Positions 11,136-22,900 are shown, counted from the first letter of the stretch. The stretch: DNA of 64,000 nucleotides from Ambrosia x helenae (GCA_030844895.1 JAUTDX010000017.1:1-64000); one strand, 5' to 3'. The notes: a model not told the origin generated them from the sequence alone. Made by a program: numbers and translations.

Positions 11136-11486
11136 GTATGTTAGAGATGAGTTTATCTTGAGCAGAACATATATAAATGTGCAATTTAAGGATGTCCATG
11201 GAGAAACACATCCCAGCCTCGATTCTAACTTCCCTAATACATCAAGACCTATCAGTTTAGAAAAATTAATTGACACACGAATTACTTGACATGAGAAAAG
11301 CTACATGTTATTACCTTGACTCGTTAAGGCACTCATTAAGGCCTATCAGTTTTCTTGAGCAGTTAAAACAAATTATTGATATGTAAGTAATTTGCTCGAA
11401 TAGTAACCAAATATGTGTCGTTTTGGAAAAAAATAGTTTGCTGGAAGTTGCGTTAATGCTTTACTATTTTTCTTGTTTTTTAATAG

Positions 11487-12255
11487 GGCAATGGTCGTTT
11501 ATGCTGCACAAAGTGGTATCGGCAAGGTTAAACTCAATTGGGTCAACACTTTGGTGAGTACTTAATATCTTTATGATATAATTAGTTTGTACTTAATACC
11601 ATTTTTAGGGGTTCTAGACATGTTTTAGGGCCGTTTAGGCTACTTTAGCGAAAAACATGTTTAGCAGTTGATATTGTCCAGAATCCAGATTATAAGTGTT
11701 GCTGATCATACGTGTACATTTTTGACTGATATTAGCGAAAAACAAAACTTGCAGAGCTTAAGAAATGTGGCATAAATCTCTTGTTAAAACCATGTACATA
11801 ATTTTTGTTGATTTTCAAGGTCAAAGTTTCTTATCAAATGATGCAGTATAGCGCCATGTTAAAAAAAAAGAGAAAGAAATAAGAGCACTTACAGTTGATA
11901 TATAACTTCTACCATCTCTTTATGTAAAATAATTTTTTTCTTATTTTTTTAATGTGTAGTGTCCATGCCAGCTGGGAAGCACAGAATGTGGATTTTACGT
12001 CATGAAATTCATGAAAGAGATAGTGCAAGGAGGAGTCGAAATATTGTAAGTTATGGCAAAATAAACGTAGCGATGTATTATATATGATTTATGTAAAATA
12101 ATTAGCCGCCTCGATTAATGTATTAATTTTATTGTTGTCTCAGGTCGGGGGAGGAGCGGATCATTACGGGGATGAAGACATGGATGCCGTTCGCGAAGAA
12201 TGGTCAGGCTACGCCGCAACATTTATTTTCAAATGATCCAAACTTTTTTGTTTGA
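11487..12255 (+). pseudogene. C-terminal Ulp1/C48 cysteine protease of the CACTA element (three exons)
   Basis: Exons 11487-11553, 11960-12045 and 12144-12255 join in one frame across gt/ag introns (gtgagt, gtaagt) and end in TGA. The middle exon holds CQLGSTECGFYVM, matching the Q-x-G-S-x-[DE]-C-G motif with the catalytic Cys and oxyanion Gln of SUMO-protease-like C48 peptidases. The last exon encodes a short tail ending NDPNFFV. Only about 85 residues remain, without the catalytic His and Asp, so this is the end of a truncated gene. Such domains commonly form the last gene of plant CACTA elements; their role in transposition is not settled. Confidence 0.7.
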
Positions 12256-12360
12256 AGGCAATGTGATGTCGATACAATATTTTTGTAAACGTTAAACGTC
12301 TCGGATTATATAATGAAATGATGTTTTTGTTATTAGTTTGCTAATTATTTTGCATATATA

Positions 12361-12706
12361 AAATAGCTATAAATCCAGGAGGGTAAATATGTAATTTTAC
12401 AGGGATTTTTTTTTAAATTAATAAATTTATGACACGCAAAAGAACGTCATAAAATTCTGTCATAAAATTATGTCATAATATGTGTTGAAAAAATGTCAAT
12501 AAAAACTGTCATAAAAAAGTGTCATTAAAAAGTGTCATAACGTATGTCATTAAATGCTGTCATAAATGTGTGTCATAAACAGATGACACGCAAAAATATG
12601 TCATATTAAATTTATGACACCGCCATCCTTGACGTTTTTTTTCTTGTCATCAGACCCCTTTCTTGACACGCAATGCGTGTCAAGAAAGGCCTTTTTTCTA
12701 GTAGTG
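12361..12706 (+). repeat. CACTA 3' subterminal repeats and terminal inverted repeat
   Basis: From about 12430 to 12615 the motif gtcataa/gacacgc recurs more than ten times at short spacing, in the way CACTA transposase-binding repeats do. The tract then forms a foldback, cttgacacgcaatgcgtgtcaag, and ends ctagtagtg. The same end, read in reverse, occurs at 15901, 17266 and 18630, showing one family. Confidence 0.8.
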
Positions 12707-12795
12707 CGTTCTCTTTTCACGCTGCACCTCATAATTTTCTTCTCAATTTCCTTACAATCCTTCCTTTTACGATTTTCTTTCTTAGGCTATCAAAA

Positions 12796-15771
12796 ATGGG
12801 GAGGTCTTTAGTTGCCTAGTTGGAGTAGTAGGGGACTCCTTGTTTAGTGTGGCTAAAAGGAGATCAGCCACATGTGGAATTACAGTAGAAATGTTAACAC
12901 ATTAAAGAAGGAAGCTGAAAATCTTACGCGTATGAAGTTAAGGCTTCAACAACGAGTAGATTTAGCTAAACATGAAGGGGAGATTCTCCTAGAAGGCGTA
13001 AAAGAGTGGATAGCAAAAGCAGATGCTAAAATAGCAGATGCCACTACATTTATTGGTGAAGAAATTGAAGCCAAGAAGACGTGTTTCAACTTAGGATCAT
13101 GTGTTAACTTAGGCACCCTCCATCATTTTAGTAAGACGGCAACAAAAAAAACTTCATCGCTTTTGAAACACCAAAAAGATGGTGAGGTTTTTGAAACTTG
13201 TGTCTCCTATCATGCTCCCACACCGGGATTTGCAGACTTGTATCAAAGAAAAAATCTTGAAAATATAAATACCCAAAAGTCGACCTTGGAGGAGATCATT
13301 CAAGCTATAAAAGATGACAAGATACAAATAGTTGGAATCAATGGCTTAGGAGGTGTAGGTAAAACGACACTAGCTAGTGAAGTTGCTGTAGAAATGAAGA
13401 ATCAATTTGATTATACTGAATTTATAGCGATCTCACAAACTATTGATGCTAAAGTGATTAAAGAAAAGGTTAAAGTAGCCGCTAAAAGAATACTAAAAAA
13501 AGAGAAAGTTTTAATAATCCTAGATGATGTGTGGGAGGAACTAAAGCTAGAGGAATTGGACATTCCATGCGGGGCGACTACATGAATTGCAAGATTTTGC
13601 TTACATCTAGAAGCAGAGATGTGTGTGAGGCAATGAATGCTCAGAAGAATATTTCCGTAAACCCTTTGCAAGAAAAAGAGGCATGGATCCTTTTCGAACG
13701 TGTTGTTGGTAAAAGTGAATGGGACAATACATTGAAACAAGTTGCAATAAAGATTATTGAAGAATGTGGTGGATTGCCACTCTTTATTCAAGTTGTAGGA
13801 AAAGCTTTGAAAAACAAAGATATTAAAATATAGGAAGCAGCGCTTCGTCGACTACAAGCTCCAACAGATGGGGATGCCCCTTTCAAAAGAAAAGGAATGA
13901 TGCAACTTATGCTAAGCTATGACTATCTTGAAGATGAAGTAGCTAAATCATGTTTCTTATTGTGTAGTATGTTCCCCGAAGATGGAAATATTGGCCTTAC
14001 AAAGTTGACATATTATGGCCTAGCTCTAGGGCTATTTGATAATTGTGCAAGCATTCAGGATGCAAAAGATATAGTTCAACTCTCTGTGGAATCCCTTAAA
14101 TCATCTTTCTTGTTATTATCGGAGAATGAAGAACTATTCAAAATGCATGACCTTGTTCGTGATATGGCATTGTTCATTACTACTAAAGGTAATGTCAAGT
14201 TTATGGTACAATCTAGAATAGGTTTAAGAGATTGGCCACCAAGAAAAGACTTAGAAAACTACATGAAGATATCGCTCATGGGTAATAAAATTCCTAAGCT
14301 TCCTGATCATGAACTATTTTTCCCTCAACTTGATACTTTTCTTATACAAGATAATGAAATCTCAATTGTTGCCGATGAATTCTTTCGAGGCATGAAAGAA
14401 GTTAAAGTTTTAGATATGCCGGTTAATAATATTTCAACACTCCCACAATCACTAAAGCAACTCACAGAACTCCGCATGCTAGATCTAAGTAAAAACAAAT
14501 CCCTTTGTGAAATTTCAATACTTGGGGAGTTAACCTGCCTAGAGATTCTAAATCTCAGAAGGACTGGGATAACAATGATTCCTGAAGAGATAGGGCAGTT
14601 AATCAATTTAAGGCTATTAGATGTTTACTCTTGTAAAGATCTATTTTATGTAACACCAGGTGTCGTATCAAAACTCATTTTGTTGGAAGAGTTGTATGTT
14701 GGGTTGTTGAAGGAGGGGGGAGTTATGAATTTATTGCGGAAGTAAAGGAACTGAAGTTTCTCAAAATTTTGCATTTAATTGTTCCTGAATTGCATTGTAT
14801 TCTTGACAATGCCCGCTTCCAAAATTTGATAGGATTTGACATTAGGCAATCTAGTCACTCGATTACAAGTTCTAATTGTTGTTGTAAACACATACATATC
14901 TTGTCATCTACTTTCCGATTCATGAAGCCGATTATGAATCTCATTAAAGCAAGTGAAGGATTAGACTTGTGGGGCATAAATGATTTAGATAACATCGTAC
15001 CGGACCTTTATCCGGAAGGTTTCGATGAACTAAAGCATATTGAATTGAAATCATGTGATAATGTTACAAGCTTGGTGAAGACATCTGATCTAAATGCGAT
15101 GCAGACCTTTGTTGCATTGAATGAACTTGGTCAAGGGAAAACAATGGGAAAGTTTTTTACCCAAGTGAAAGAAATCGAGTTGAGAAGTATGTATAGCTTG
15201 AAAAATCTATGGGATAGCCCACATCAATACATAAGCTTTTGTAATCTAGCAAAAATAGATATTAGTAATTGCTCCTTATCGAAGTTATTCCGTTTAAGTG
15301 TTGCAAAAGGACTTGTCAATCTAAGACTATTAGATATATCCCATTGTGACAGTTTGATGGTTGTCATTTTGGATGAAGATGAGCAAACATCTGGAAATGA
15401 AATTGAGCAAGCAACTAGAAGTGAAACTGATATAGTGTTCCCCCTTACCCATATTCTCCTTCGTGGTCTGCCCATACTCGAGAGCTTCTACTGTGGCTAT
15501 CATACCATCAAATATCCTTCTTTGAATTGTATGGTAACGGAAGATTGTCCTAACATGAAGAGATGGAGTTATGGAGATAATCATATATCCAACCTGGATT
15601 TTGATTATCTAGGGAGACCGTCTAGCATTAATGATTATGTTGCAAGACATCCCGAGGTATGAAAAATGAATATCCTAAATTTATGATATTGTTTTGTTGT
15701 GTGAACTAACTAGTTACTTTTACAGATGAATGAAAAAATGACGATTTTGAAATGGACTGAAGATGTAGAGG
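12796..15771 (+). pseudogene. CC-NBS-LRR (CNL) resistance-gene relic, RPS5/RGC2-like class
   Basis: The longest first frame starts at 12872, but in-family sequence (CLVGVVGDSLFSVAK in another frame) extends back to about 12796. An N-terminal coiled coil is followed by the P-loop GGVGKTT (13349), kinase-2 LIILDDVW (13510), RNBS-B LLTSRS (13596), GLPL as CGGLPL (13765), MHD (14143-14151) and leucine-rich repeats to 15656. A gtatga donor and a small exon (15726-15771, MNEKMTILKWTEDVE) follow. Such proteins sit in the cytosol or at membranes and trigger defence on sensing pathogen effectors. Lesions: frame breaks near 12853 (A-run), 13571 and 14718 (G-runs), each explained by one missing base, and a TAG at 13831 where the family often has Trp. 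If the indels are read errors, only the TAG disables the gene. The LRR end forms the first of three tandem units. Confidence 0.85.
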
Positions 15772-15900
15772 GTATGTACCAAATCTATGGATGAAGTAGC
15801 TAGCTAGTTTTTTAATCACACCTTTAGTGTTTAGGATACTTTTTATGTGGTTTATGAAACATTATAAGTCCACGTTGCTTTTTTTTTTTTAAGAAAGAAA

Positions 15901-15993
15901 CACTACTAGAAAAAAGGCCTTTCTTGACACGCATTGAGTGTCAAGAAAAGGGTCTGATGACAAGAAAAAAAAAGGATGACGGTGTCATAAATT
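15901..15993 (+). mobile_element. Isolated CACTA terminus (unit 1)
   Basis: Begins CACTACTAGAAAAAAGG, followed by the foldback cttgacacgcattgagtgtcaag and a ggtgtcataa subterminal motif. This matches the reversed end at 12706 for about 90 bases. No opposite end or interior follows, so it is a deletion relic. It points away from the CACTA end at 12706, leaving the CNL relic between two outward-facing termini. Confidence 0.75.
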
Positions 15994-16274
15994 TTAAAAT
16001 TATTTAGAACTTCTTTTGTTGGCATAAATAAATGATTTTCTTTTTAAACAAGATATATAGGGTAGAAAAATGTAGAGTAGAAACATACAGACAAATTAAC
16101 ACTAAGCAATTATTGAAAACAAATACATGGTTATGAAAAGAATAGCCCATTGTAATGAAAACAAATATTGAATTGTCCTTTTAATCAACATGACCCCTTT
16201 CTCTTTCTCTTTCATATTTCCAGGTGAAATGTATATATTGCTGAATAAGTGGCTCTTGGGTTGACACAAGGTAG

Positions 16275-16395
16275 CAGGGACGGATCTAGAGAAGGAGCAG
16301 GGTAACGTCCGTTACCCCTCAACTTTTTTGACGTAGTATATTTTTAGTGTATTTTTTAAATTTTTTTTACGTGTTTTATATTACGTTACCCGTGA
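16275..16395. mobile_element. hAT MITE, left part only (unit 1)
   Basis: Starts CAGGGACGGATCTAGA and is cut at acccgtga by the tandem-duplication junction. The full element is at 19006. Confidence 0.75.
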
Positions 16396-16408
16396 TTTAG
16401 ACATTGTA

Positions 16409-17026
16409 ATGAAATCATGTGATAATGTTACAAGCTTGGTGAAGACATCTGATCTAAATGCGATGCAGACCTTTGTTGCATTGAATGAACTTGGTCAAGG
16501 GAAAACAATGGGAAAGTTTTTTACCCAAGTGAAAGAAATCGAGTTGAGAAGTATGTATAGCTTGAAAAATCTATGGGATAGCCCACATCAATACATAAGC
16601 TTTTGTAATCTAGCAAAAATAGATATTAGTAATTGCTCCTTATCGAAGTTATTCCATTTAAGTGTTGCAAAAGGACTTGTCAATCTAAGACTATTAGATA
16701 TATCCCATTGTGACAGTTTGATGGTTGTCATTTTGGATGAAGATGAGCAAACATCTGGAAATGAAATTGAGCAAGCAACTAGAAGTGAAACTGATATAGT
16801 GTTCCCCCTTACCCATATTCTCCTTCGTGGTCTGCCCATACTCGAGAGCTTCTACTGTGGCTATCATACCATCAAATATCCTTCTTTGAATTGTATGGTA
16901 ACGGAAGATTGTCCTAACATGAAGAGATGGAGTTATGGAGATAATCATATATCCAGCCTGGATTTTGATTATCTAGGGAGACCGTCTAGCATTAATGATT
17001 ATGTTGCAAGACATCCCGAGGTATGA
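16409..17026 (+). pseudogene. LRR-tail fragment, second tandem copy
   Basis: An open frame of 205 residues repeats the CNL C-terminal LRR segment (SCDNVTSLVKTSDLNAMQTF to VARHPEV) with two visible substitutions relative to copy 1. Its apparent ATG is created by the junction (taatgaaatc) and has no NBS in front. The downstream small exon is repeated at 17090. It cannot make an NLR alone. It might be reached as extra LRR exons if transcription reads through from the first copy. Confidence 0.8.
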
Positions 17027-17265
17027 AAAATGAATATCCTAAATTTATGATATTGTTTTGTTGTGTGAACTAACTAGTTACTTTTACAGATGAATGAAAA
17101 AATGACGATTTTGAAATGGACTGAAGATGTAGAGGGTATGTACCAAATCTATGGATGAAGTAGCTAGCTAGTTTTTTAATCACACCTTTAGTGTTTAGGA
17201 TACTTTTTATGTGGTTTATGAAACATTATAAGTCCACGTTGCTTTTTTTTTTTTTAAGAAAGAAA

Positions 17266-17357
17266 CACTACTAGAAAAAAGGCCTTTCTTGACACGCATT
17301 GAGTGTCAAGAAAAGGGTCTGATGACAAGAAAAAAAAGGATGACGGTGTCATAAATT
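17266..17357 (+). mobile_element. Isolated CACTA terminus (unit 2)
   Basis: Copy of the 15901 relic carried along by the tandem duplication, with one fewer A in the A-run after gacaagaa. Confidence 0.75.
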
Positions 17358-17639
17358 TTAAAATTATTTAGAACTTCTTTTGTTGGCATAAATAAATGAT
17401 TTTCTTTTTAAACAAGATATATAGGGTAGAAAAATGTAGAGTAGAAACATACAGACAAATTAACACTAAGCAATTATTGAAAACAAATACATGGTTATGA
17501 AAAGAATAGCCCATTGTAATGAAAACAAATATTGAATTGTCCTTTTAATCAACATGACCCCTTTCTCTTTCTCTTTTCATATTTCCAGGTGAAATGTATA
17601 TATTGCTGAATAAGTGGCTCTTAGGTTGACACAAGGTAG

Positions 17640-17760
17640 CAGGGACGGATCTAGAGAAGGAGCAGGGGTAACGTCCGTTACCCCTCAACTTTTTTGACGT
17701 AGTATATTTTTAGTGTATTTTTAAATTTTTTTTACGTGTTTTATATTACGTTACCCGTGA
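17640..17760. mobile_element. hAT MITE, left part only (unit 2)
   Basis: Second truncated copy with the same cut point at acccgtga, which shows the two junctions descend from one event. Confidence 0.75.
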
Positions 17761-17773
17761 TTTAGACATTGTA

Positions 17774-18391
17774 ATGAAATCATGTGATAATGTTACAAGC
17801 TTGGTGAAGACATCTGATCTAAATGCGATGCAGACCTTTGTTGCATTGAATGAACTTGGTCAAGGGAAAACAATGGGAAAGTTTTTTACCCAAGTGAAAG
17901 AAATCGAGTTGAGAAGTATGTATAGCTTGAAAAATCTATGGGATAGCCCACATCAATACATAAGCTTTTGTAATCTAGCAAAAATAGATATTAGTAATTG
18001 CTCCTTATCGAAGTTATTCCGTTTAAGTGTTGCAAAAGGACTTGTCAATCTAAGACTATTAGATATATCCCATTGTGACAGTTTGATGGTTGTCATTTTG
18101 GATGAAGATGAGCAAACATCTGGAAATGAAATTGAGCAAGCAACTAGAAGTGAAACTGATATAGTGTTCCCCCTTACCCATATTCTCCTTCGTGGTCTGC
18201 CCATACTCGAGAGCTTCTACTGTGGCTATCATACCATCAAATATCCTTCTTTGAATTGTATGGTAACGGAAGATTGTCCTAACATGAAGAGATGGAGTTA
18301 TGGAGATAATCATATATCCAACCTGGATTTTGATTATCTAGGGAGACCGTCTAGCATTAATGATTATGTTGCAAGACATCACGAGGTATGA
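17774..18391 (+). pseudogene. LRR-tail fragment, third tandem copy
   Basis: Again 205 residues open, nearly the same protein as the second copy; it ends VARHHEV where the others have HPEV. The small exon recurs at 18455. It has no NBS, coiled coil or recognised promoter. Conservation of the frame without function is explained by recent duplication. Confidence 0.8.
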
Positions 18392-19128
18392 AAAATGAAT
18401 ATCCTAAATTTATGATATTGTTTTGTTGTGTGAACTAACTAGTTACTTTTACAGATGAATGAAAAAATGACGATTTTGAAATGGACTGAAGATGTAGAGG
18501 GTATGTACCAAATCTATGGATGAAGTAGCTAGCTAGTTTTTTAATCACACCTTTAGTGTTTAGGATACTTTTTATGTGGTTTATGAAACATTATAAGTCC
18601 ACGTTGCTTTTTTTTTTTTAAGAAAGAAACACTACTAGAAAAAAGGCCTTTCTTGACACGCATTGCGTGTCAAGAAAAGGGTCTGATGACAAGAAAAAAA
18701 AAAGGATGACGGTGTCATAAATTTTAAAATTATTTAGAACTTCTTTTGTTGGCATAAATAAATGATTTTCTTTTTAAACAAGATATATAGGGTAGAAAAA
18801 TGTAGAGTAGAAACATACAGACAAATTAACACTAAGCAATTATTGAAAACAAATACATGGTTCTGAAAAGAATAGCCCATTGTAATGAAAACAAATATTG
18901 AATTGTCCTTTTAATCAACATGACCCCTTTCTCTTTCTCTTTTCATATTTCCAGGTGAAATGTATATATTGCTGAATAAGTGGCTCTTGGGTTGACACAA
19001 GGTAGCAGGGACGGATCTAGAGAAGGAGCAGGGGTAACGTCCGTTACCCCTCAACTTTTTTGACGTAGTATATATTTTTAGTGTATTTTTAAAATTTTTT
19101 TACGTGTTTTATATTACGTTACCCGTGA
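17776..19128 (+). repeat. Tandem unit 3 of 3, running into a complete hAT MITE
   Basis: Same content as units 1 and 2, but the sequence continues past the shared breakpoint (acccgtga at 19121-19128) into the right half of the MITE. This unit therefore keeps the original downstream sequence. It was the template end of the duplication. Confidence 0.9.
18630..18724 (+). mobile_element. Isolated CACTA terminus (unit 3)
   Basis: Copy of the same relic. Its foldback reads gcattgcgtg where units 1 and 2 read gcattgagtg. The third unit therefore keeps the better palindrome, and units 1 and 2 share a derived change. Confidence 0.75.
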
Positions 19129-19175
19129 AAATTATGTAACGTTACCCCTAAAATCTTGGTCTAGATCCGCCACTG
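19006..19175. mobile_element. Complete hAT-type MITE (170 bp) with perfect 8-bp target duplication
   Basis: The left end CAGGGACGGATCTAGA and the reversed right end CAGTGGCGGATCTAGA are inverted repeats, both followed within 20 bases by ggggtaacg. The flanks caaggtag (18998-19005 and 19176-19183) form an exact 8-base duplication, the hAT signature. The CAGnGGCGGA end is typical of Tip100-like hAT elements. No coding capacity. Confidence 0.85.
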
Positions 19176-19451
19176 CAAGGTAGGTTTATTAATCCACTTT
19201 TAGTTAAGGTCTTTTAACTGAAAAACAAAATTTAAGTATAAATGTGTATCTCATTTTTATATTTATAAATTTAACTTTGTGAATTAGCTTGTTTGTTTTG
19301 TTCTAGATATTGCAACATATAAGTTATGATGTACTATCTTAAAATTATAGGTATTCAGCTGGTGCCCTCGGATTCGGATAGAATTGGGATTTGGGAGACA
19401 ATCATATATGATTGTGTGATTGTGTTATATATGTATTTGCTATAACAATAA

Positions 19452-19479
19452 CTAGGTTTGAGACCCGTGGGACCCACGG
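19452..19479 (-). terminator. Helitron 3' terminus: hairpin plus CTAG
   Basis: A seven-base GC-rich stem with a one-base centre (ccgtggg-a-cccacgg) lies nine bases inside the terminal CTAG. This is the standard Helitron transposition stop signal. The plus-strand neighbour at 19451 is A, that is, T after CTAG. Confidence 0.85.
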
Positions 19480-19925
19480 TGCAAACCATAGTAAATAAAA
19501 AAATTATATGAAACTAAGAGTTGTATTGTTCAAGTTTACTGGATACAAACGTAAAGTGTTAAAAATAACGGTTAGCCTGAAATTTGTTTTCTTATAAAAA
19601 CGTCAAAGTGGATATTTTTTATAAGCCCTCAGTAACGTTAGTAATGAAAACCGATTAACTATTATGATCAGTACTCAACAAAAGTATAAAATTTTGAAAA
19701 AAATAACAAAGGTATGAATACATTGTGTTTTTGTAAATGACTTTTTATCATATTTTTTATTTTTAATGTAATTGTAATTAGTACATAACTTGTTTTATTG
19801 ACAAAATGCAAGGCACTATTCAAAGCAAACAAAAAAAGTTTAAAATAATACTTTATTATTGAAGTTGTATATACATAACGTCCACAAAGATAATAAAAAA
19901 ATTGCATAAAAATTACTCAAATTAT

Positions 19926-22900
19926 TCATAAATCCTGAAAGACTTCTTTGTACACAACGTTTGATGTTTTGTTTGTCAATTCACCATTTTCATCTACTAT
20001 AACAATCTTAAGTCCATCTCGACTTCTAACCCTTGAAAGCGCAACATACAACTGCCCGTGTGAAAAAACTGGATCCTTCAAATACAACCCAACTCTGGAT
20101 AAGGATTGTCCTTGACTTTTGTTTATTGTCATTGCGAAAGAAACAGCAAGTGGAAATTGCCTTCTGTTAAATTTAAAAGGAATTTTCTTATCTGAGGGGG
20201 ATAAAGTAATTCTTGGAATAAAAGTTCGCATTCCAATGTTACTTCCTGATATGATTTTCGCTTCAATGACACGTTTTCTCATTTTAACAACTTGTAACCT
20301 TGTTCCATTGCACAAACCGCTTTTCTGATCAATGTTTCTGAGTAACATTACGGGAACGCCAACTTTCAAAACCAAACGATGGTTTGGTATTCCAGAAAAC
20401 TTAAGACCATTAAGGACATCAGGAGAAACTAATCTTTCATCAACCTGTTTGTTCACATCTTCAGACTGGCAAACACTATCCGAACTTAGATACTCAACTT
20501 CGTCACCCGGAAACATTGAAAGTAATATATCATTAATTTCATGAACAACTTCATTCTTCGGTGCCAATATAGCTCGATCTTGAAAATAAGTCGGAATGTG
20601 GATGTTATCCAAAAGTGAAGGATAAACAAAGGCTATCAAATCAGAAACAGGATCCGAAGATTGAGAAATAAGTAAGTCATCAGGTATCAAAATAACATCT
20701 TGATCATCACTTATTGTATCAACCTTTCCTTCTCCTATGTCCAGAAGCCAAGATGCAAACTTTTTAGTTTCCTCAATATCATAACTGCAGCTTCCAGAAA
20801 GCAACCTCATATTTTTTGTTAACTCTAAAACAGTGCATTTGTGCCAAATGTATGATGAACTTAAAGAGGCATTAACAATGTCATGCCTAGTTCCATTTGG
20901 TACAACTGGTAGAATTTGCCTAAAGTCACCCCCAAACACAACAACCTTTCCACCAAATAACAAATTAGACGACTCATCAGCATGTACACCAAATACATCT
21001 TTTAAACTTCGATCTAGTGCTTCAAAAGCATGTTTATGAGTCATGGGTGCTTCATCCCATATAATCAAGTCAGTTTGTTTAACCAGCTGTGCAACATCAC
21101 TATTAGGTGGTATGAAGCACATAGAATCTTCAGTTAGGTTTATAGGAATACGAAACCTGGAATGTGCTGTCCTACCACCGGCCAATAGCAAAGAAGCGAT
21201 ACCACTCGAAGCAACATTCAAAACAATCTTTCTTTTACATCTTATGGATGAAGATAAAGTCTTCCATACGAATGTTTTACCCGTACCACCGTAAGCATAA
21301 ACAAAAAAAACCCCTCCTTTTTTTTCCTCAACAGATTTAATTACACAATTATAAATATTTTTTTGTTCATCTGTTAAAGAAGAGAACTGAGAATCAAATT
21401 CTTCAACCAAACTGTTTGAGTCATAGCCCAACTCCTCACAAATAAGACGATTTTCTAATAATGATAGAAAATCATTCTCAGGATATGGCATACCTACGAA
21501 ATGTCGTAGACTGCAACTATTACGCAATAAGAACTTCTCAGTATCTAGCAAAGCTAAATTCTTAAGTTCGTCGTCTGAAAGGATCAAATCTGGGAAAAAA
21601 AATGTCTTAGAATGGAATATATAGAATAAAATTAACAAATAAAATTAATAATTGAATATGTGGAACTATTAAAATTAGTATAATTTACATTCCTAATAAT
21701 TATGAATCATTACAATTTAGTATATGCTCAAAAAATTCTAAAAAATCTATTTTAAAGTAATAATATATTAAAAAAAGTTAATACCTGGACAGTTTGAATC
21801 TATTCTTCTCTTGTGTAAAATGTCATCAGACAAATAATTCCATGTTTCCTCCCACACAATGTCAGGTCTTGACAAACTGTTGGACGCTAAAAGAGTTGCA
21901 AATAAGTTTCTTAGATAAGGCCCAGAACCTGCAAAAGCCGCTTCCTTTATTGCTTCAACATATTCTGTATCATCATCTAGGAGTCCCATTGCGTAGCATG
22001 CATCCCTAAAAGATGATTGTACTTTCCCATCAACTTTAAGAATATCTTGAAACGATGTTGGTCCTTTAACCTTATTCAAAAGCATTCTCAAAAAATAAGC
22101 TTCGCCAACAGAAGCAGGAACTGAATGAATTCGACCAATTGACTTTATTCTTTGCCTAACCTCCCATTTTCGTTCTTGTGCTTTCCAAACATATTGTGAA
22201 GGGAATTGGATGTAAGTTAGTTGCCTTGCATTGGCATCAATTTTGTTGCGTTTCATCCAACCCAAAAACATAGAGGAAGCACAAGAGGGTTTATTGAGAA
22301 CGTCGTCAATGTCTTGCGTAGGATCGAAAACAATTCTTTGTTCACCAGGTAGATGAAAAGGTAGTCTCATTACAGGAGGTGACCTGTAATGAATATCATA
22401 TGAGAATATTCTCCATGAAGCCTCACACGCAGAAATATAACGACAATCATAAAATCCTTTGACTTCATCAACAACTTTGTCTTCACCGGGTACTTTCTTG
22501 CTTTCGACAAAATTAAGAGTAACTCTATCTGGACCCTTGTTAATGTATTTAAATAAATACTTAATGGATCCAGCTTGGTTACACCATTCAACGTTGATAT
22601 GAGCCTGGTATCTTTTAAGAAGTGTCTTGTTATATGGAACAACATATCTGTTATCTAATTGCTCACCAGACTTTTCTACAAACGATCCATTATCTCTGCG
22701 TCTATAAACTGCATAACCTTCGGTATCAATAGAAGTCTCATTCTGGAAATTTTTTGGGAAGTTTTTTGAACATTTGTCATTGACCATACACGGACAACTC
22801 ATGTTCAAAGGACCACAAGGACCGTGAATCATAAATTCACGTACAAGTTCATACAATTCTGCATCTTCATCTTTATTCGGTATCTCTGCTGAAATGAACT

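Larger units (their letters stand above)
10179..12706 (+). mobile_element. CACTA (En/Spm-type) transposon, 3' part only
   Basis: The right end reads CTAGTAGTG at 12698-12706, the complement of the CACTACTAG terminus, preceded by subterminal repeats. Inside are three exons of a Ulp1-type protease, a common last gene in plant CACTA elements, and a fragment of a host gene. No left terminus is present between the Copia-1 LTR and the protease, so Copia-1 probably inserted into this element, or a deletion removed the left part. No transposase is visible. Apparent 3-base flank after the terminus: cgt. Confidence 0.7.
15047..16410 (+). repeat. Tandem unit 1 of 3 (1364 bp): LRR tail, small exon, CACTA end, truncated hAT MITE
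   Basis: Starts inside the LRR exon at gaaatcatgtgataatg and ends at the junction with unit 2. It contains, in order, the LRR tail (to 15656), an intron, the small exon at 15726, a lone CACTA terminus (15901), AT-rich 3' flank and the left part of a hAT MITE (16275-16395). The last 15 bases (tttagacattgtaat) match neither the MITE nor exactly the preceding LRR sequence. Confidence 0.9.
16411..17775 (+). repeat. Tandem unit 2 of 3 (1365 bp)
   Basis: Near-identical to unit 1, with single-base differences such as His instead of Arg after KLF in the LRR tail and Ser for Asn in the HISSLD segment. It ends with the same 15-base junction (17761-17775). Homopolymer lengths in the T- and A-runs differ between units. 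Confidence 0.9.

Noticed and set aside
12614..12811. 65-residue frame over the CACTA end
   Set aside because: It runs across the terminal repeats and into the CNL start region and has no family resemblance.
15224..15584. Minus-strand frames of 83-84 residues, repeated at 16588-16948 and 17953-18313
   Set aside because: They are reverse shadows of the LRR exon; their recurrence comes only from the tandem units.
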